Positions 24,411 through 33,261 are shown, counted from the stretch's first letter. The stretch is 64,000 bases of DNA from Pseudomonas paracarnis (GCF_904063055.1 NZ_CAJFCN010000005.1:186001-250000); one strand, 5' to 3'. Notes: a model not told the origin generated them from the sequence alone. A program made the numbers and translations.

Positions 24411-25861
24411 TGCGTTTATCCGAGCTGAAAACGGCTGGGCGTACCCCCGGCCTGCCACTGACCCTCGACCTGGCGGATGCCGCCGGCCCTGGGCAATTGC
24501 AATTGCTGAGCCTTTTGCGGGTGTTGCCGGGGCAGCGCTATGTGGGCGCCGCCGTGTGGCGGGGTCGCCCGGTGTTGGCCAAGTTGTTGGTGGGCAACAA
24601 GGCGGCGCGGCATTTTCAGCGTGAGCTTACGGGGGTGCGCCTGTTGGCTGAGCAGGGCCTGACCACGCCGTTGCTGCTGGCCGATGGCTTGCAGGACGGC
24701 GAGGGCGGTTGGCTGCTGTTTGAATTTATCGAGGGGGCCCAAAGCCTGTCCGACGCTTGGCTCGCCGTCGAAAACCTGCCGCCGTTGGCGGACGAACAAA
24801 CCGCTGTGCTCGCCGAAGCGCTGGGCGCGATTGCCCAGATGCATGCCAAGGGCCTGTGGCAAGAAGACCTGCACCTGGACAACCTGCTGCGCAAGGATGG
24901 CAAGCTGTATTTGATCGATGGCGCCGGTATTCGTGTCGAAGAGGCGGGCAAGCCGTTGTCGCGCAATCGAGTGCTGGAGAACCTCGGTGTGTTCTTCGCC
25001 CAACTGCCCAAGAACCTCGAGCCCTTTACCGAAGAGTTGCTGGTGTATTACTTGCTGGCCAACGGCGAACACGCCTTGCCAATGCAAGCCTTGGAAAAGC
25101 AGGTGCGTAAAGTCAGCGCCTGGCGTTTGAGAGACTACCTGGACAAGACCGGCCGCGAATGCACGCTGTTCAGCGTGGTGCGCGGCGCTTTTGGCTTGCG
25201 TGCGATCCGCCGCGAAGAAGAAGCCGCCATGGTGCCGGTGCTGGAGCAGGCCGATGCGTTGCTCGACCAGGGTCACCTGTACAAGACCGGTGGCGCGGCG
25301 AGCGTGGCCAAGGTCGACGTGGCTGGCCGGCCGCTGGTTATCAAACGCTACAACATCAAGGGCTTTGCCCATTGGCTCAAGCGCTTCTGGCGCCCGAGCC
25401 GCGCCTGGCACTCCTGGCGCGAAGGCAACCGCCTGGCCTTCCTGGGCTTCGCCACGCCCAAGCCGCTGGCGGTGCTGGAGAAACGGTTCCTGTGGTTGCG
25501 CAGCCGTGCCTACCTGGTCACCGAATACCTGCCTGGGCCAGACATCATCGAGCGCTTTGCGCCGTATGTTGAAAGCGGCGATGCGCCCGAGAGCGAATTG
25601 CAGGCGCTGGACCAGTTGTTTGCCGAGCTGATCCGCGAGCGCATCAGCCATGGGGATTTCAAGGGCCATAACCTGTTCTGGAGCGACGGGCGCTGGGCGA
25701 TGATTGACCTGGATGCGATGTGCCAGCACGGTTCGCTGTCCAGCTTCGCCCCTGCGTATGCCAAAGACCGTGCGCGATTTATGCGTAACTGGCCGCAGGG
25801 CAGTGCGCTGTACCAGGTGATTGACCAGCGCTTGCCCAAAGAGGCGGGTGTCGGCAGTTAA
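24410..25861 (+). CDS. Tandem double-kinase protein of the LPS core locus
   Basis: A 483-residue protein containing two kinase-like units in one chain. The N-terminal unit (about 20-220) has LWQEDLHLDNLL (Asp153, Asn158) and LIDGAGI. The C-terminal unit (about 285-460) has VIKRYNIKGF (candidate ATP Lys), ISHGDFKGHNLFW (Asp416) and MIDLDAM. Both loops look catalytically competent. By position it corresponds to the PA5006-type protein of P. aeruginosa (possibly WapQ; I am not certain of that name). It is the last gene of the waaF operon, with a REP hairpin just after the stop. Confidence 0.82.
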   Translation: MRLSELKTAGRTPGLPLTLDLADAAGPGQLQLLSLLRVLPGQRYVGAAVWRGRPVLAKLLVGNKAARHFQRELTGVRLLAEQGLTTPLLLADGLQDGEGGWLLFEFIEGAQSLSDAWLAVENLPPLADEQTAVLAEALGAIAQMHAKGLWQEDLHLDNLLRKDGKLYLIDGAGIRVEEAGKPLSRNRVLENLGVFFAQLPKNLEPFTEELLVYYLLANGEHALPMQALEKQVRKVSAWRLRDYLDKTGRECTLFSVVRGAFGLRAIRREEEAAMVPVLEQADALLDQGHLYKTGGAASVAKVDVAGRPLVIKRYNIKGFAHWLKRFWRPSRAWHSWREGNRLAFLGFATPKPLAVLEKRFLWLRSRAYLVTEYLPGPDIIERFAPYVESGDAPESELQALDQLFAELIRERISHGDFKGHNLFWSDGRWAMIDLDAMCQHGSLSSFAPAYAKDRARFMRNWPQGSALYQVIDQRLPKEAGVGS

Positions 25862-25865
25862 ATCT

Positions 25866-25937
25866 ATCGCGGGCAAGCCCGCTCCCACACTTGATCTGTG
25901 AACGCGGTCAAAATGTGGGAGCGGGCTTGCCCGCGAT
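25866..25937. repeat. REP-type inverted repeat with perfect 24-base arms
   Basis: Arms 25866-25889 and 25914-25937 are exact complements carrying the GTGGGAGCGGGCTTGCCCGC core. It lies between the convergent double-kinase gene and the TonB-dependent receptor and may terminate both. Confidence 0.9.
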
Positions 25938-25959
25938 GGCGCCCGTCCAGGCGCTGCAT

Positions 25960-28047
25960 TCAGAACTGGTACTGCGCCCCAGCCCCCGCATACCACGACC
26001 GCCCCGGCGCGGCTTCGTAATAGCGACCATTGCCGTCGCCCACAATTACCGACCCCACATACTGGCGATCCAGCAGGTTATCCAGGCGCAAGGTCTGGTG
26101 AAAGGTCCAGTGCTCTACCTTCTGCTCAAACCGTGCGCGCCAGTTGAAGACGCTGTAGGCCGGTGCGGCGTTTTGCTGGTTGGTGTCTTCTACGTAGACT
26201 TTGCTGCGGTACAGGCCCTCGATGGCGGTGCTGACCCAGTCCCGTGGTTTCCAGTTCAGTTCGGCGAACAGGGTAGTTTGTGGCACGCCGGGGAGGTAGT
26301 TGCCCTTGTCGATGGTTTTCCCATTATTGACGAAGTCGCTGTCGTATTGAGCTTGCAGGCGGGTGTAGGCGAGGCTGGTGCTCCAGTGCTCGCTCAGTTG
26401 GCTTTCAACGCCCAGTTCGAAGCCGCGGCGCAATGTGCGACCGGCGTTCTGGTAGCTGGTACGGCCGCCGATGGATTGCTGCACCACCAGTTCGTCCTCG
26501 GTGGTGATCTGGAAAACGGCGGCGTTGATCCGCGTGTTGTTCAGTTGCGCTTTCACACCCATTTCATATTGCGTACTTTCAGACGGCTTCAAGCCGAAGT
26601 TGAAGCCCTCGGCGTTGCCCGGTGCATAGGCCTGCTCGGCCTGGGTCGGGGTTTCAAAGCCTTTGCCTGCGCTGATGTAGCCATGCAGGTCGGGGGTGAA
26701 CGCATACATCACGCTCATCGACGGTGTGTTTTTCTGGTAGGTCTTGTTGCCGCTGGCGTCGCCATTGCTGAGGAACTGGTCGTCAACGTCCATCTGCATC
26801 GTGCTGTGGCGTACGCCGGCTTGCAGGGTCCAGCGGTCGAGGGCCCAGTTGGCTTGGATATACGGGTCGAGGCTGCGAGCCGTGTCGATTTCGTCGCGGC
26901 GTAGTTGGCCTTTCACGCCCAGGGCATTGCCGCTGTAGTTCTGATAGCCATGGCGGCTGTCCTCGCTTTGGTCGAAGTCCAGGCCGGTAATGATCATCAG
27001 CTCGCCAGGCGCGCTTTCGATGGGCTGCATCCAGCGCACGCTGCCGCCGTAGAACTTTCGATCAAATTGCACCACGCCTCCGCCGCGTTCGTTGGCGGGC
27101 GTGCCCTTGGGGATCGACAGGTACTGAATCACACTACGGCGCCCAGTGTAGGCATTGACCTGCAAGGTGGCGCCACCGAAATACCGCTCGTAATTCATCC
27201 CCAATTGCTGATGATCGATACTTTTGCGCGTGTTGTAGTTCAGCGCATTGGCGCTCACCGAACGCGGGTCGGCCTTGTACGCTGCCCAGGTTTGTCCCAG
27301 CGGATCCTGCGTACCGTTCTGCTCCAGGCTGCTGTAGATCAGCGCCAGCTTGCTGTCGTCATCGGGCTGGAAATTGAGCTTGGCGAAGGTCTGGTCGCGG
27401 CGCGCGCTGCTGTGATCGCGGTAGCCGTTGGTGTCCATGCGCGAGGCGTCGAGCACAAACCCGGCGCCATTCGCCGCGCCCTCGGCGCTCAGGTGGTTCT
27501 TGTTCAGCCCGTCGCTGCCCACCAGGGTTTCGGCGCCGATGCGCGGCGGGCCTTCGCCGTCGCGGGAGAACATCTGGATAACACCGCCGGCGTTACTGCC
27601 ATACAGCGTCGCCGCCGGGCCGCGCAACACTTCGATGCGCTCGGCGGTGTCGAGGTTGAAGGTGGCGGCCTGGCCCTGACCGTCCGGGGTACTGGCGGGA
27701 ATGCCGTCGGCGATCAGCTTGATGCCGCGCACGCCGAATGCTGAACGGGCGCCGAAGCCTCGGGAAGAAATTTGCAGGTCCTGCGCATAGTTCTGGCGGT
27801 TCTGCACCACCAGGCCGGGCACGCGGGACAGGGCTTCGGAGGCGTTGATGCCGAGTTGGCCGTCACTGATCTGTTCGCGGCTGATGCCGTCCACGGAGTA
27901 GGGCAAATCAAACGTTGGGCTGGCGCTGCGCGAACCGGTGACCACGCTGGGGTCAAGTATCAGTGGCGAGTCCTCGCCTTGCGCTGTGGTGCTCAAGGCC
28001 AGCAGGCCAGGCAGCAAGAGGGAAATGCGAGCGTGCGTTTTTTTCAT
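25960..28047 (-). CDS. TonB-dependent outer-membrane receptor, YncD/PqqU-like
   Basis: A 695-residue outer-membrane receptor. Start 28047 (MKKTHARISLLLPGLLALS) gives a signal peptide; the frame remains open upstream to 28089. A plug domain (about 35-170) carries the TonB-box region and VLRGPAATLYGSNAGGVI. A 22-strand barrel follows and ends in Phe. Segments NRQNYAQDLQISSRGFGARS, GFETPT and SVIVGDGNGRYYEAAPGR closely resemble E. coli YncD, recently described as the PQQ transporter PqqU. The ligand here is therefore possibly PQQ, but this is inference. There is no sigma factor, anti-sigma gene or N-terminal signalling domain nearby. Confidence 0.9.
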   Translation of the reverse strand: MKKTHARISLLLPGLLALSTTAQGEDSPLILDPSVVTGSRSASPTFDLPYSVDGISREQISDGQLGINASEALSRVPGLVVQNRQNYAQDLQISSRGFGARSAFGVRGIKLIADGIPASTPDGQGQAATFNLDTAERIEVLRGPAATLYGSNAGGVIQMFSRDGEGPPRIGAETLVGSDGLNKNHLSAEGAANGAGFVLDASRMDTNGYRDHSSARRDQTFAKLNFQPDDDSKLALIYSSLEQNGTQDPLGQTWAAYKADPRSVSANALNYNTRKSIDHQQLGMNYERYFGGATLQVNAYTGRRSVIQYLSIPKGTPANERGGGVVQFDRKFYGGSVRWMQPIESAPGELMIITGLDFDQSEDSRHGYQNYSGNALGVKGQLRRDEIDTARSLDPYIQANWALDRWTLQAGVRHSTMQMDVDDQFLSNGDASGNKTYQKNTPSMSVMYAFTPDLHGYISAGKGFETPTQAEQAYAPGNAEGFNFGLKPSESTQYEMGVKAQLNNTRINAAVFQITTEDELVVQQSIGGRTSYQNAGRTLRRGFELGVESQLSEHWSTSLAYTRLQAQYDSDFVNNGKTIDKGNYLPGVPQTTLFAELNWKPRDWVSTAIEGLYRSKVYVEDTNQQNAAPAYSVFNWRARFEQKVEHWTFHQTLRLDNLLDRQYVGSVIVGDGNGRYYEAAPGRSWYAGAGAQYQF

Positions 28048-28221
28048 GAGGCAGCCAGAGTCTCGGGCACGCATAGTGAAGGCGCGCAAAAAGTGCGCAA
28101 GTTTAAACAGTCAGGTAAGTTTTACCATTTCGGATTTTTCCCACGCAATGTGGCGGTGCTTCTCGGATGAATGAGCCAATCTCTCGGTGCTAGCGTGGCT
28201 GACCGTTTGCGAGGCTCGGAT

Positions 28222-28563
28222 ATGAAAAGAAAAAGAATGGCTGCGCTGGGTATAAGTGTCGTTGCGCTGTTATTAAGCGGTTGTGGAACCGTTAATAGCG
28301 TCATGCGCAAAGAGGGCGACACGGCGCGTGAGCTCAGGCTCGTAAAAACCTATTGCCAATCCATTCCCCGCGCTTACAGCGGCGTGGCGTTTGATTTCTG
28401 CATGCTGCACGCGGCCCCGGACCCCACCGGGTTCCTCATACCCTTCGTGCTCGTAGATATTGCGGTGTCCGCGGTTGCCGATACGGTGGTTTTGCCCTAT
28501 ACGATTTATCGACAATCGGCCGACGGTAATATCAGCATCTATTGGCGTCCAGGCCGTTCATAA
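28222..28563 (+). CDS. YceK/YidQ-family (DUF1375) lipoprotein
   Basis: A 113-residue predicted lipoprotein. Start 28222 (MKRKRMAALG) has GAGG eight bases upstream. The signal peptide ends in the lipobox LLLSGC. The mature part has the family features PRAYSG, a second Cys and DTVVLPYTIYRQ. It is followed 56 bases later by a paralogue with the same pattern. Function unknown. Confidence 0.82.
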   Translation: MKRKRMAALGISVVALLLSGCGTVNSVMRKEGDTARELRLVKTYCQSIPRAYSGVAFDFCMLHAAPDPTGFLIPFVLVDIAVSAVADTVVLPYTIYRQSADGNISIYWRPGRS

Positions 28564-28619
28564 GCCTATGGGTATAAAAGCACCTGCCCAGCCCATTTAC
28601 TGGGCGAAAGGAGTAGTCC

Positions 28620-28976
28620 GTGAGTCGTGGTTTCAAAGTACTGCTGGTTTCAACCTTGTTAATGGCCTCCGGTTGCGGAACGATCAATACCGTCTTGCGT
28701 CCGGATGCCGTGGCCAGCCAGAATCTCAAGGAGTCGCGCAGTCACTGCGAAAACGTGCCGCGTATCTACAGTGGGGTGATCTACGGCTTTTGTACCCTCA
28801 ATGGCGAGCCCGCACCGGACAAAAGCCTGAAGGACCAAAGCCTGCTGGATCGCCAAGGCAATGCTTTCCCGATCATCGCGATTGAATTTGTCGCCTCTGG
28901 TGTCATGGACACCCTGATGCTGCCTTACACGATCTACCGCCAGAACAAGGACGGCAGCATCGAGATCTTCCGCTAG
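28620..28976 (+). CDS. Second YceK-family lipoprotein, paralogue of the preceding gene
   Basis: A 118-residue predicted lipoprotein starting at GTG (28620) behind a strong AAGGAG. The lipobox is LMASGC, followed by GTINTVLR, parallel to GTVNSVMR in the neighbour. It shares PRIYSGV, an internal FC and the C-terminal DTLMLPYTIYRQ. The pair looks like a tandem duplication that has diverged. Function unknown. Confidence 0.82.
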   Translation: MSRGFKVLLVSTLLMASGCGTINTVLRPDAVASQNLKESRSHCENVPRIYSGVIYGFCTLNGEPAPDKSLKDQSLLDRQGNAFPIIAIEFVASGVMDTLMLPYTIYRQNKDGSIEIFR

Positions 28977-29021
28977 CCCCTCTCGGCGCTTGCCGCTAAC
29001 AGCTTCCCTCTGCTTTTAAGC

Positions 29022-29027
29022 TATAAT
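29022..29027 (+). promoter_or_regulatory. Candidate -10 box of the wapO promoter
   Basis: TATAAT lies 92 bases before the wapO start and implies a transcript leader of roughly 85 bases. I could not find a convincing -35 box at normal spacing, so an activator may be needed. Confidence 0.5.
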
Positions 29028-29044
29028 CCCGCACTTTAGCTGTT

Positions 29045-29090
29045 TCTCGCCCAGGCGAGAGGCACACTTTTTTCAGGCGCGATGCGCCTG
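29045..29090 (+). other. Structured 5' leader of wapO: two hairpins
   Basis: TCTCGC-CCAG-GCGAGA (29045-29060) and CAGGCGC-GAT-GCGCCTG (29074-29090) are two perfect stem-loops separated by a short spacer ending in TTTTTT. They lie between the TATAAT and the ribosome-binding site and could act as leader regulation or transcript stabilisation. Confidence 0.6.
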
Positions 29091-29118
29091 CATGCAGACT
29101 AAAAGAGGCTAGACCCCA

Positions 29119-30876
29119 GTGGCATTGACGATTCTTGGCCTGTCCGGCGCCCTTAGCCATGATCCTTCCGCAGCCCTGTATATCGACGGCAAGCTGATTG
29201 CGGCCGCCGAAGAAGAGCGCTTCGTACGCGACAAACATGCAAAGAACCGCATGCCCTACGAGTCGGCGAAGTTCTGCCTGGAGCAGGCTGGCATCAAGCC
29301 TTCGGACGTTGACGTGGTGGCGATCCCGTTCGCCCCGATCAGCCTGTTCGGCGAGGCGCGCTGGCACTACGCCAAGCGTTACTGGTACGCCCCGGACCGC
29401 GCCCTCGACGCGATCTTGATGGGCAACCGTCGTTACAAACGCTATCGCAACAAGATCGTCTGGTGCCTGGAGCAACTGGGCTTCGATCCTAAGAAAATCA
29501 AGATCGAACCGGTTGAACACCACCTGGCTCACGCAGCCAGCGCCTACCACTGCTCGGGCTTCCAGGAAAAAACCGCGATCCTGGGCATCGATGGCAAGGG
29601 CGAGTACGCCACTACCTTCTTTGGCTACGGCGAAAACGGCAAGATCCACAAGATCAAGGAATTCTACGATCCGGACTCCCTCGGCGGCCTGTACGGCGCA
29701 ATCACCGAGTTCCTCGGTTTCGAGATGCTCGATGGTGAGTTCAAGGTCATGGGCATGGCGCCGTACGGCGATGCCAGCAAATACGACTTCTCGCGCCTGG
29801 CCTCTTTTGAAAACGGCGAACTGGTGATCAACACCGACTACGCCAACGTCATCGGCCTGCGCCGCTACAAAGAGAAGGGCAAGGGGTTCTACTTCTCGCC
29901 AAAACTGATCGAGTGGCTGGGGCCGAAACGCGAAGGCGACATCGCCGACGAGCCGTACATCCACTACGCGGCCAGCATGCAGGCGCTGTTCGAGAAACTG
30001 GCTTTGCAGATGATCGACCACTACCTGGGCGACATCCTCAAGGACACCGGCAAGCTCGCCTTCGCCGGCGGCTGTGCGCTGAACGTCAAGCTGAACCAGA
30101 AAATCATTGCCCGTGACGACGTCAAAGAGCTGTTCGTACAGCCGGCTTCCGGTGATGCCGGCACCGCCGTCGGTGCGGCGGCCTACGTGTCCCATGCTCG
30201 TGGTGTACCGGTCGAGAAGATGGAACACGTCTACCTCGGCCCGTCCTACAGCAACGAAGACGTGATTGCCGCGTGCGCCAAGCACGAGAGCAAGCCGAAC
30301 TGGCGCAAGATCGAGAACATGCCTAAGCGCATTGCCAAGATCATGGTCGACGGCAATCCGGTAGCCTGGTTCCAGGGCCGCATGGAGTTTGGCCCGCGTG
30401 CGTTGGGCGGTCGTTCGATCATCGGTTGCCCAAGTGCAACCGGCGTGGCGGATCGCATCAACCACCAGATCAAGTTCCGCGAGCGCTGGAGGCCTTTCTG
30501 CCCGTCGATGCTCGACACCGTGGCCCCACAGATGATCAAGGTCGATCACCCGGCGCCGTTCATGACCTTCACCTTTGAAGTCGCCGAAGAGTGGAAGACC
30601 CGTGTACCGGAAGTGGTGCACGAAGATGGTACTTCCCGTGCCCAGGTGCTCAAGCGCGAATACAACCCGCGCTACTACGACATGATGAAAGAGCTGGAAG
30701 TGCTGACCGGTAACGGCGTATCCCTGAACACCTCGCTCAACCGTCGTGGCGAAGCGATGATCTGCTCGCCGACCGACGCGCTGAACATGTTCTTCGGCTC
30801 GGACCTGCAGTACCTGATCATGGAAGACATCCTGGTGGTCAAGGACGGCGTGGACCCTTATGACGCCGTGGTTTAA
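29119..30876 (+). CDS. wapO: LPS core carbamoyltransferase WapO
   Basis: A 585-residue NodU/CmcH-type O-carbamoyltransferase. In P. aeruginosa WapO carbamoylates heptose II of the LPS core. The N-terminal YrdC/Kae1-like half begins LTILGLSGALSHDPSAAL and contains the metal-binding EHHLAHAASAYH. The C-terminal half has the family motif GPRALGGRSIIGCP. The start is GTG (29119) preceded by AGAGG. It is followed without a gap by the mig-14 homologue. In P. aeruginosa I recall a glycosyltransferase gene (wapH) at that junction; it is absent here. Confidence 0.92.
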   Translation: MALTILGLSGALSHDPSAALYIDGKLIAAAEEERFVRDKHAKNRMPYESAKFCLEQAGIKPSDVDVVAIPFAPISLFGEARWHYAKRYWYAPDRALDAILMGNRRYKRYRNKIVWCLEQLGFDPKKIKIEPVEHHLAHAASAYHCSGFQEKTAILGIDGKGEYATTFFGYGENGKIHKIKEFYDPDSLGGLYGAITEFLGFEMLDGEFKVMGMAPYGDASKYDFSRLASFENGELVINTDYANVIGLRRYKEKGKGFYFSPKLIEWLGPKREGDIADEPYIHYAASMQALFEKLALQMIDHYLGDILKDTGKLAFAGGCALNVKLNQKIIARDDVKELFVQPASGDAGTAVGAAAYVSHARGVPVEKMEHVYLGPSYSNEDVIAACAKHESKPNWRKIENMPKRIAKIMVDGNPVAWFQGRMEFGPRALGGRSIIGCPSATGVADRINHQIKFRERWRPFCPSMLDTVAPQMIKVDHPAPFMTFTFEVAEEWKTRVPEVVHEDGTSRAQVLKREYNPRYYDMMKELEVLTGNGVSLNTSLNRRGEAMICSPTDALNMFFGSDLQYLIMEDILVVKDGVDPYDAVV

Positions 30877-31773
30877 ATGCTGAACCGCTTCCAGGGCTGG
30901 CGTGAACGTGGCTGGGCGCCTGTCGAGGCCGAGGTTTACGCCCAGGCCTGGCAGCGTTACGGCGGCAGCGTGGCGACCCATCCCCAGGTGATCGAGCGGC
31001 TGGCCGGCCTGGCGCAGATACCCGTGCGCTACCTGGGCTGGGAGCAAGGTGGTGAGTTCAAGGGGGCGATCGCCACCTGGGGGCGCGACCTGGCGCTGTC
31101 CAAGGACGTGCTCAAGCGCAGCGGCAAGAAAGGCCTGTTTGACCTGGGCAACGCCGAGATCATCCTGCCGATTGCCACCGATGCGCAGGTACCGTTACGG
31201 CACCGTGCGCGCTACCTCTCGGCGCTGAACGAGGGGCGCGTGAGCACCCTCAAGCCTCAGGCCGAGCAATTGGCCATGGCGCGCACGCCCGAAGACCTGT
31301 CGAAGAAGTTTCGCTATAACCAGCGGCGTGAACTGCGCCTGTTGGAAGAGGCGGGCGGCGTGGTACGGGCGGTCAGTGAGTTTTCCAGCGTAGAACTGGC
31401 GGCGATTTATTGCGACCTGTTCCAGCGTCGTTGGGGCTTCCCGGCGGCGGGCGCGGCGCGTCTGGCCGAGGTGCTGGAGTTGCTCAAGGAATTCCTGTTC
31501 GGCTCGGTGCTGTTTCTGAACGACGCGCCGATTGCAGTGCAATTGGTGTATCAGGTGCAGTCCAACGAGTGGTTCAGCGCCGAGTATGTCAACGGCGGCG
31601 TCGACCCTGAAACCCGTGCATTCAGCCCTGGCAGTGTGCTGAGTTTCCTCAATACCCAAAGTGCCTGGGAACAGGCGCGGGCGGTGAACAAGTCACTGCG
31701 CTTCTCCTTCGGGCGTTCCGACCGTGAATACAAGGAACGCTGGTGCAACCCGGTGCCGGTGTTCAGCGTATGA
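30877..31773 (+). CDS. Mig-14 family protein, antimicrobial peptide resistance
   Basis: A 298-residue protein of the Mig-14 family, which has a GNAT-like acyltransferase fold and in Salmonella and P. aeruginosa is linked to tolerance of cationic antimicrobial peptides. The ATG directly abuts the wapO stop codon. Visible family segments are GNAEIILP, KFRYNQRRELRLLEEAGG and NKSLRFSFGRSDREYKERW at the C terminus. The stop overlaps the dnpA start (ATGA). An LPS-modifying role is inferred from context. Confidence 0.88.
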   Translation: MLNRFQGWRERGWAPVEAEVYAQAWQRYGGSVATHPQVIERLAGLAQIPVRYLGWEQGGEFKGAIATWGRDLALSKDVLKRSGKKGLFDLGNAEIILPIATDAQVPLRHRARYLSALNEGRVSTLKPQAEQLAMARTPEDLSKKFRYNQRRELRLLEEAGGVVRAVSEFSSVELAAIYCDLFQRRWGFPAAGAARLAEVLELLKEFLFGSVLFLNDAPIAVQLVYQVQSNEWFSAEYVNGGVDPETRAFSPGSVLSFLNTQSAWEQARAVNKSLRFSFGRSDREYKERWCNPVPVFSV

Positions 31774-33176
31774 GCCGCAAACAGCAACTGCTCAAGCGCC
31801 ATCGGCGTAACAAACGTATTGCGCTGCTGATCGGCGTGCTGGTGTTGGTCGCGACCGGCGTACTGGTTGCCTGGTGGTTGCCGCTGATCCTTGCGGTGCT
31901 GTTGTGGGCCGCCCATGAGGCCTGGTTTGCCGATCACCTGTTTTACTCGCCCAAAGACAGCTATGAGTACGCGTTCCCGGCCGGCAGCGAACAACCCGGC
32001 TTGCGCCTGGAGGCGGGCCGACTGTTGCTGGATGCGCCGTTGGCGGCGGAGGAAACCCTGATCGTCGGCATTGAGTTGAAAAGTACCTGGCTGGGGCGTT
32101 TCTTCGACCCTGCGGTAGACCTGTTGGGCCTGGCAAGCCCGGACCGGCAAACCTTCGAACGCGGCGTCGCTGGGCGGCGTTATCTGAACCTGACCGGCGC
32201 CGCCGAAGACTTGGCGGCGGGCAAGCTCCACTTGCGCGGGCGTTTTTGCCGGATCAAGGGGCAGCCGACGCTGTGGCGCTTTCGCCAGCCCGACTATCGC
32301 CAGCAACGTGTGATGGTGATCGCGCCCCATGCCGACGATGCCGAGCTGGCTGCGTTCAGCCTTTACAGCCAGGCGACTGAAAGCTGGATCGTCACGCTGA
32401 CCGCCGGTGAAATCGAAGCCGAGCATTATCAGCACATGGGCCTGCCCAAGGCTGAAGCTGCGCGCCTCAAGGGCCGTTTGCGCGCCTGGGACAGCGTCGC
32501 CGTGCCCCGCTGGGCGGGCGTGCCCGAGGCGCAGTGCGTGCAATTGGGCTACTTTTGCATGCAGTTGCAAGCCATGCAGGTCGCGCCGGATCAGCCTCAA
32601 GCCTCGCGCGAAGCCGATTTGGCCGATACGCGGCTGTTTCGCCAGTTCAATGGTTTTGCCCTGCCTGGCGATGCTGATGGCGCGCCGACTTGGCACAACC
32701 TGATCGCCGATCTGCGGGCGCTGCTGCTCAAGGCGCGGCCCCAGGTCATCGTGTTGCCCACGCCGTTGCTGGACCCCCACGCCGACCATATCTGCGCCCA
32801 TGCGGCAGTGCTGGAAGCCTTGCAGGGCCTGGCGTGGCAGCCCGACACATTGCTCGGCTACGCCAATCACCTGCATGATAACGACCGTTGGCCCATGGGC
32901 GATTCCGGCGCTGGCGTAGCATTGCCGCCGCGTTTCGATGGCGCTGTGGAGCTGGTGCCGTGCAGTTTCGCCCTCGCCTTGAGCCAGCAGCAGGACAAGG
33001 CCATGGCCCTGGGCATGATGCACGACCTGCAGCCGCCAGCGCCGTTCAAGCGTCGAGTGCGTAGGTGGTTGCAGCAACTGCTGGCGGGCCGTAGTCCATC
33101 GCCCTATGGCGAGAACGAATTCTTTCGCAAGGCCGTGCGCCGCCACGAGCTGTTGTGGGTCCTGAAGCAGGACTGA
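31770..33176 (+). CDS. dnpA: PIG-L family de-N-acetylase DnpA
   Basis: A 468-residue protein with one or two N-terminal membrane helices (about 18-50) and a PIG-L/LmbE deacetylase domain. The zinc site motif is APHADDAEL (His187, Asp189, Asp190), with a later HADH that probably completes it. It corresponds to P. aeruginosa DnpA (PA5002), implicated in LPS modification and in fluoroquinolone tolerance. The start at 31770 overlaps the mig-14 stop; the frame continues upstream into mig-14. Confidence 0.87.
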   Translation: MSRKQQLLKRHRRNKRIALLIGVLVLVATGVLVAWWLPLILAVLLWAAHEAWFADHLFYSPKDSYEYAFPAGSEQPGLRLEAGRLLLDAPLAAEETLIVGIELKSTWLGRFFDPAVDLLGLASPDRQTFERGVAGRRYLNLTGAAEDLAAGKLHLRGRFCRIKGQPTLWRFRQPDYRQQRVMVIAPHADDAELAAFSLYSQATESWIVTLTAGEIEAEHYQHMGLPKAEAARLKGRLRAWDSVAVPRWAGVPEAQCVQLGYFCMQLQAMQVAPDQPQASREADLADTRLFRQFNGFALPGDADGAPTWHNLIADLRALLLKARPQVIVLPTPLLDPHADHICAHAAVLEALQGLAWQPDTLLGYANHLHDNDRWPMGDSGAGVALPPRFDGAVELVPCSFALALSQQQDKAMALGMMHDLQPPAPFKRRVRRWLQQLLAGRSPSPYGENEFFRKAVRRHELLWVLKQD

Positions 33177-33261
33177 GAGCCGATTGAAGGCGGGCCGTTA
33201 TGCGCCTGCCGCCCTTTTTACCGGGCTGCGTGCCCGTAGCCAGATCGCTGCATGGAGAGTT

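Noticed and set aside
25960..28976. A horizontally acquired island
   Set aside because: The TonB receptor and YceK genes interrupt the LPS gene order known from P. aeruginosa, but there is no integrase, tRNA, direct repeat or obvious composition change to support recent transfer.
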